In this document: one piece after another, positions 6,075-7,087 of the stretch | How the letters are laid out: each line of letters opens with the position of its first letter | How positions within the stretch are numbered: the first letter of the stretch is position 1 | Translations under genes and position numbers: made by a program | The notes under the pieces: model-generated | The model's database searches: none | The model's input: only the letters and a program-made list of their open reading frames with translations | Told to the model about the DNA's origin: nothing | From: Bacteroidota bacterium | GTDB lineage: Bacteria; Bacteroidota; Bacteroidia; NS11-12g; UBA9320 | Assembly: GCA_947499775.1 (NCBI GenBank) | Contig: CANMPY010000094.1 | Span: 1-7,087 of the forward strand | Reading direction: 5' to 3' | Length of the DNA: 7,087 bases

Positions 6075-7087
6075 TATTTTCTTACAAAGTTATAATCTAT
6101 TTTCAAAAAATAGAGTCGTCCCATACCTATTTGCAACGCATTTTCTGAATTAGTATGGGCACCAGCTATTGTTCCATTTGCTGTAAGAGATGTAAGGTTT
6201 AAGATGTTTTTTATTCCGGTGCCAAAACTCCATTTTTCGTTAAAAAAGGATTTGGTAAATGTTAAGTCTACCCATGTATAACTAGGGATAGAGGATTGAG
6301 TTAGGCTGCCCAATTCGTCACTTACAAAGTTGAAAGTCTTGCCGTTAAGTTTAAGGAACAGGGAAGTATTTATTCCTGATTTCGTATGTTTAAAGGAAGT
6401 GTTGCCAGTTATTTCAAAGCTGCTAAATGGATTGGAAAAATCATTTATTTTGCTAGAAGATAGAGTATTTGATAAACCTAAATTTCCTGAAAACGATTTG
6501 TATTTATATTGACATCCAATTGTTGATGTAATGGCTTTAAAATTTTCTAAGTTGCTATAAGTGTATCTTGAATCTTTGATATTGGCTAAAACAATACGGT
6601 TACCAATTGTATTATATAAGAAGGTTAAATCAGGCTGAATCCAGTTGGTTTTTAATCGTACTTTTTTTGTAGCTGAGATCTGAAAATTATGCGATTGTTC
6701 AGGTTTTAGATTAGGGTTTCCTGTAATGTTATGGTTTACATCCACAAAAAATAAATATAATTCTTTTAAATCTGGTGCACGGAATCCCCTGGCATATGAA
6801 CCCCTTAGCATTACATTAGTGCGTGAAGTATATTTTATATTTAAACTGGGTAATGGAATAGTATTATAGCCCGTATTGTAAGCAACCCTAATTGCTGGTT
6901 TAATTTGCCATTTGCCATTTGGTGCAATTTCCATGCTCAAAAATGAAGCGAAATCATTAATGTTTACTGACTGATTAATAAGTTTTTGGCCTTTAGCCGT
7001 TTCTAAATTTATATCATATCCAATTTGATAATTAAGTAAGGCATTGAGTAATGATTTTGTATAGGTTCCTCTCAATACAAGTGCCGT
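6074..7087 (-). CDS. TonB-dependent outer-membrane receptor, C-terminal part (cut by window edge)
   Basis: The frame stays open to the last base of the window, so the start, signal peptide, TonB box and plug domain lie beyond it; 337 codons are visible, perhaps the C-terminal half of a protein usually 650-800 residues long. The visible part is the TonB-dependent receptor barrel: alternating aromatic/polar strands, the conserved segment GSYARGFRAPDLKELYLFF followed by NHNITGNPNLKPEQSHNFQIS, a late WSFGTGIKNILNLT segment, and a final strand LYFLKIDYNF with terminal aromatic residue plus VRK, typical of outer-membrane proteins. It belongs to the ferrisiderophore/heme/cobalamin receptor type, not to the SusC type as far as can be seen. 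Its stop codon overlaps the HmuY-like start by one base, so the two form an operon and heme-type uptake is the leading inference. Confidence 0.88.
   Translation of the reverse strand, partial: TALVLRGTYTKSLLNALLNYQIGYDINLETAKGQKLINQSVNINDFASFLSMEIAPNGKWQIKPAIRVAYNTGYNTIPLPSLNIKYTSRTNVMLRGSYARGFRAPDLKELYLFFVDVNHNITGNPNLKPEQSHNFQISATKKVRLKTNWIQPDLTFLYNTIGNRIVLANIKDSRYTYSNLENFKAITSTIGCQYKYKSFSGNLGLSNTLSSSKINDFSNPFSSFEITGNTSFKHTKSGINTSLFLKLNGKTFNFVSDELGSLTQSSIPSYTWVDLTFTKSFFNEKWSFGTGIKNILNLTSLTANGTIAGAHTNSENALQIGMGRLYFLKIDYNFVRK

Noticed and set aside
5623..6153. + strand open frames across the HmuY-like gene
   Set aside because: They lie antisense to a well-supported lipoprotein gene and have no recognisable features.
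7073..7075. TTG at 7075 as the start of the TonB-dependent receptor
   Set aside because: The frame stays open to the window edge, and the protein would lack a signal peptide and plug; the gene continues outside the window.

Overview
The window looks like chromosomal DNA from a member of the Bacteroidota. Four things point there: AT-rich genes without recognisable Shine-Dalgarno sequences, perfect or near-perfect TAnnTTTG (Bacteroidetes -7) promoter elements, a C-terminal type IX secretion (T9SS) sorting domain, and a TonB-dependent receptor paired with an HmuY-like lipoprotein. The genus cannot be read from the sequence. Most of the window is ordinary core or household content. No CRISPR array, phage module, transposase, rRNA or tRNA is visible.

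Layout, left to right. Positions 118-964 (+) hold a two-gene overlapping unit: a hotdog-fold thioesterase of the FlK (fluoroacetyl-CoA thioesterase-like) type, whose 3' end overlaps a GTG-started smpB, the tmRNA partner for ribosome rescue. Positions 1011-1829 (-) are the 3' remnant of a large secreted PKD-repeat protein ending in a T9SS type A sorting domain. It has no usable start, and its reading frame runs into a purine-rich tandem repeat (about 1794-1910) that marks the break. Positions 2028-4367 (-) are a two-gene operon: an E. coli-like long-chain acyl-CoA synthetase (fadD), followed with no gap and in the same frame by a membrane-anchored muramidase-like protein that appears to start on TTG. 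A 98-bp divergent promoter region (4368-4465) separates fadD from an orphan lipoprotein on the + strand (4466-5032). Positions 5097-7087 (-) carry an outer-membrane uptake operon: the C-terminal part of a TonB-dependent receptor, cut by the window edge, overlapping by one base the start of an HmuY-like lipoprotein.

How the genes relate. The receptor and HmuY-like lipoprotein very likely work together at the cell surface, the lipoprotein capturing heme or a similar ligand and the receptor importing it. FadD activates fatty acids to acyl-CoA; a mechanistic tie to the muramidase is not evident beyond co-transcription. The thioesterase and smpB are linked by overlapping reading frames, probably translational coupling, not by obvious biochemistry. 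The most unusual points are the tandem repeat sitting at the 5' break of the PKD/T9SS gene, the TAA-TTG same-frame junction between fadD and the muramidase gene, and the FlK-like catalytic triad in the first gene. I see no convincing new multi-gene system here.
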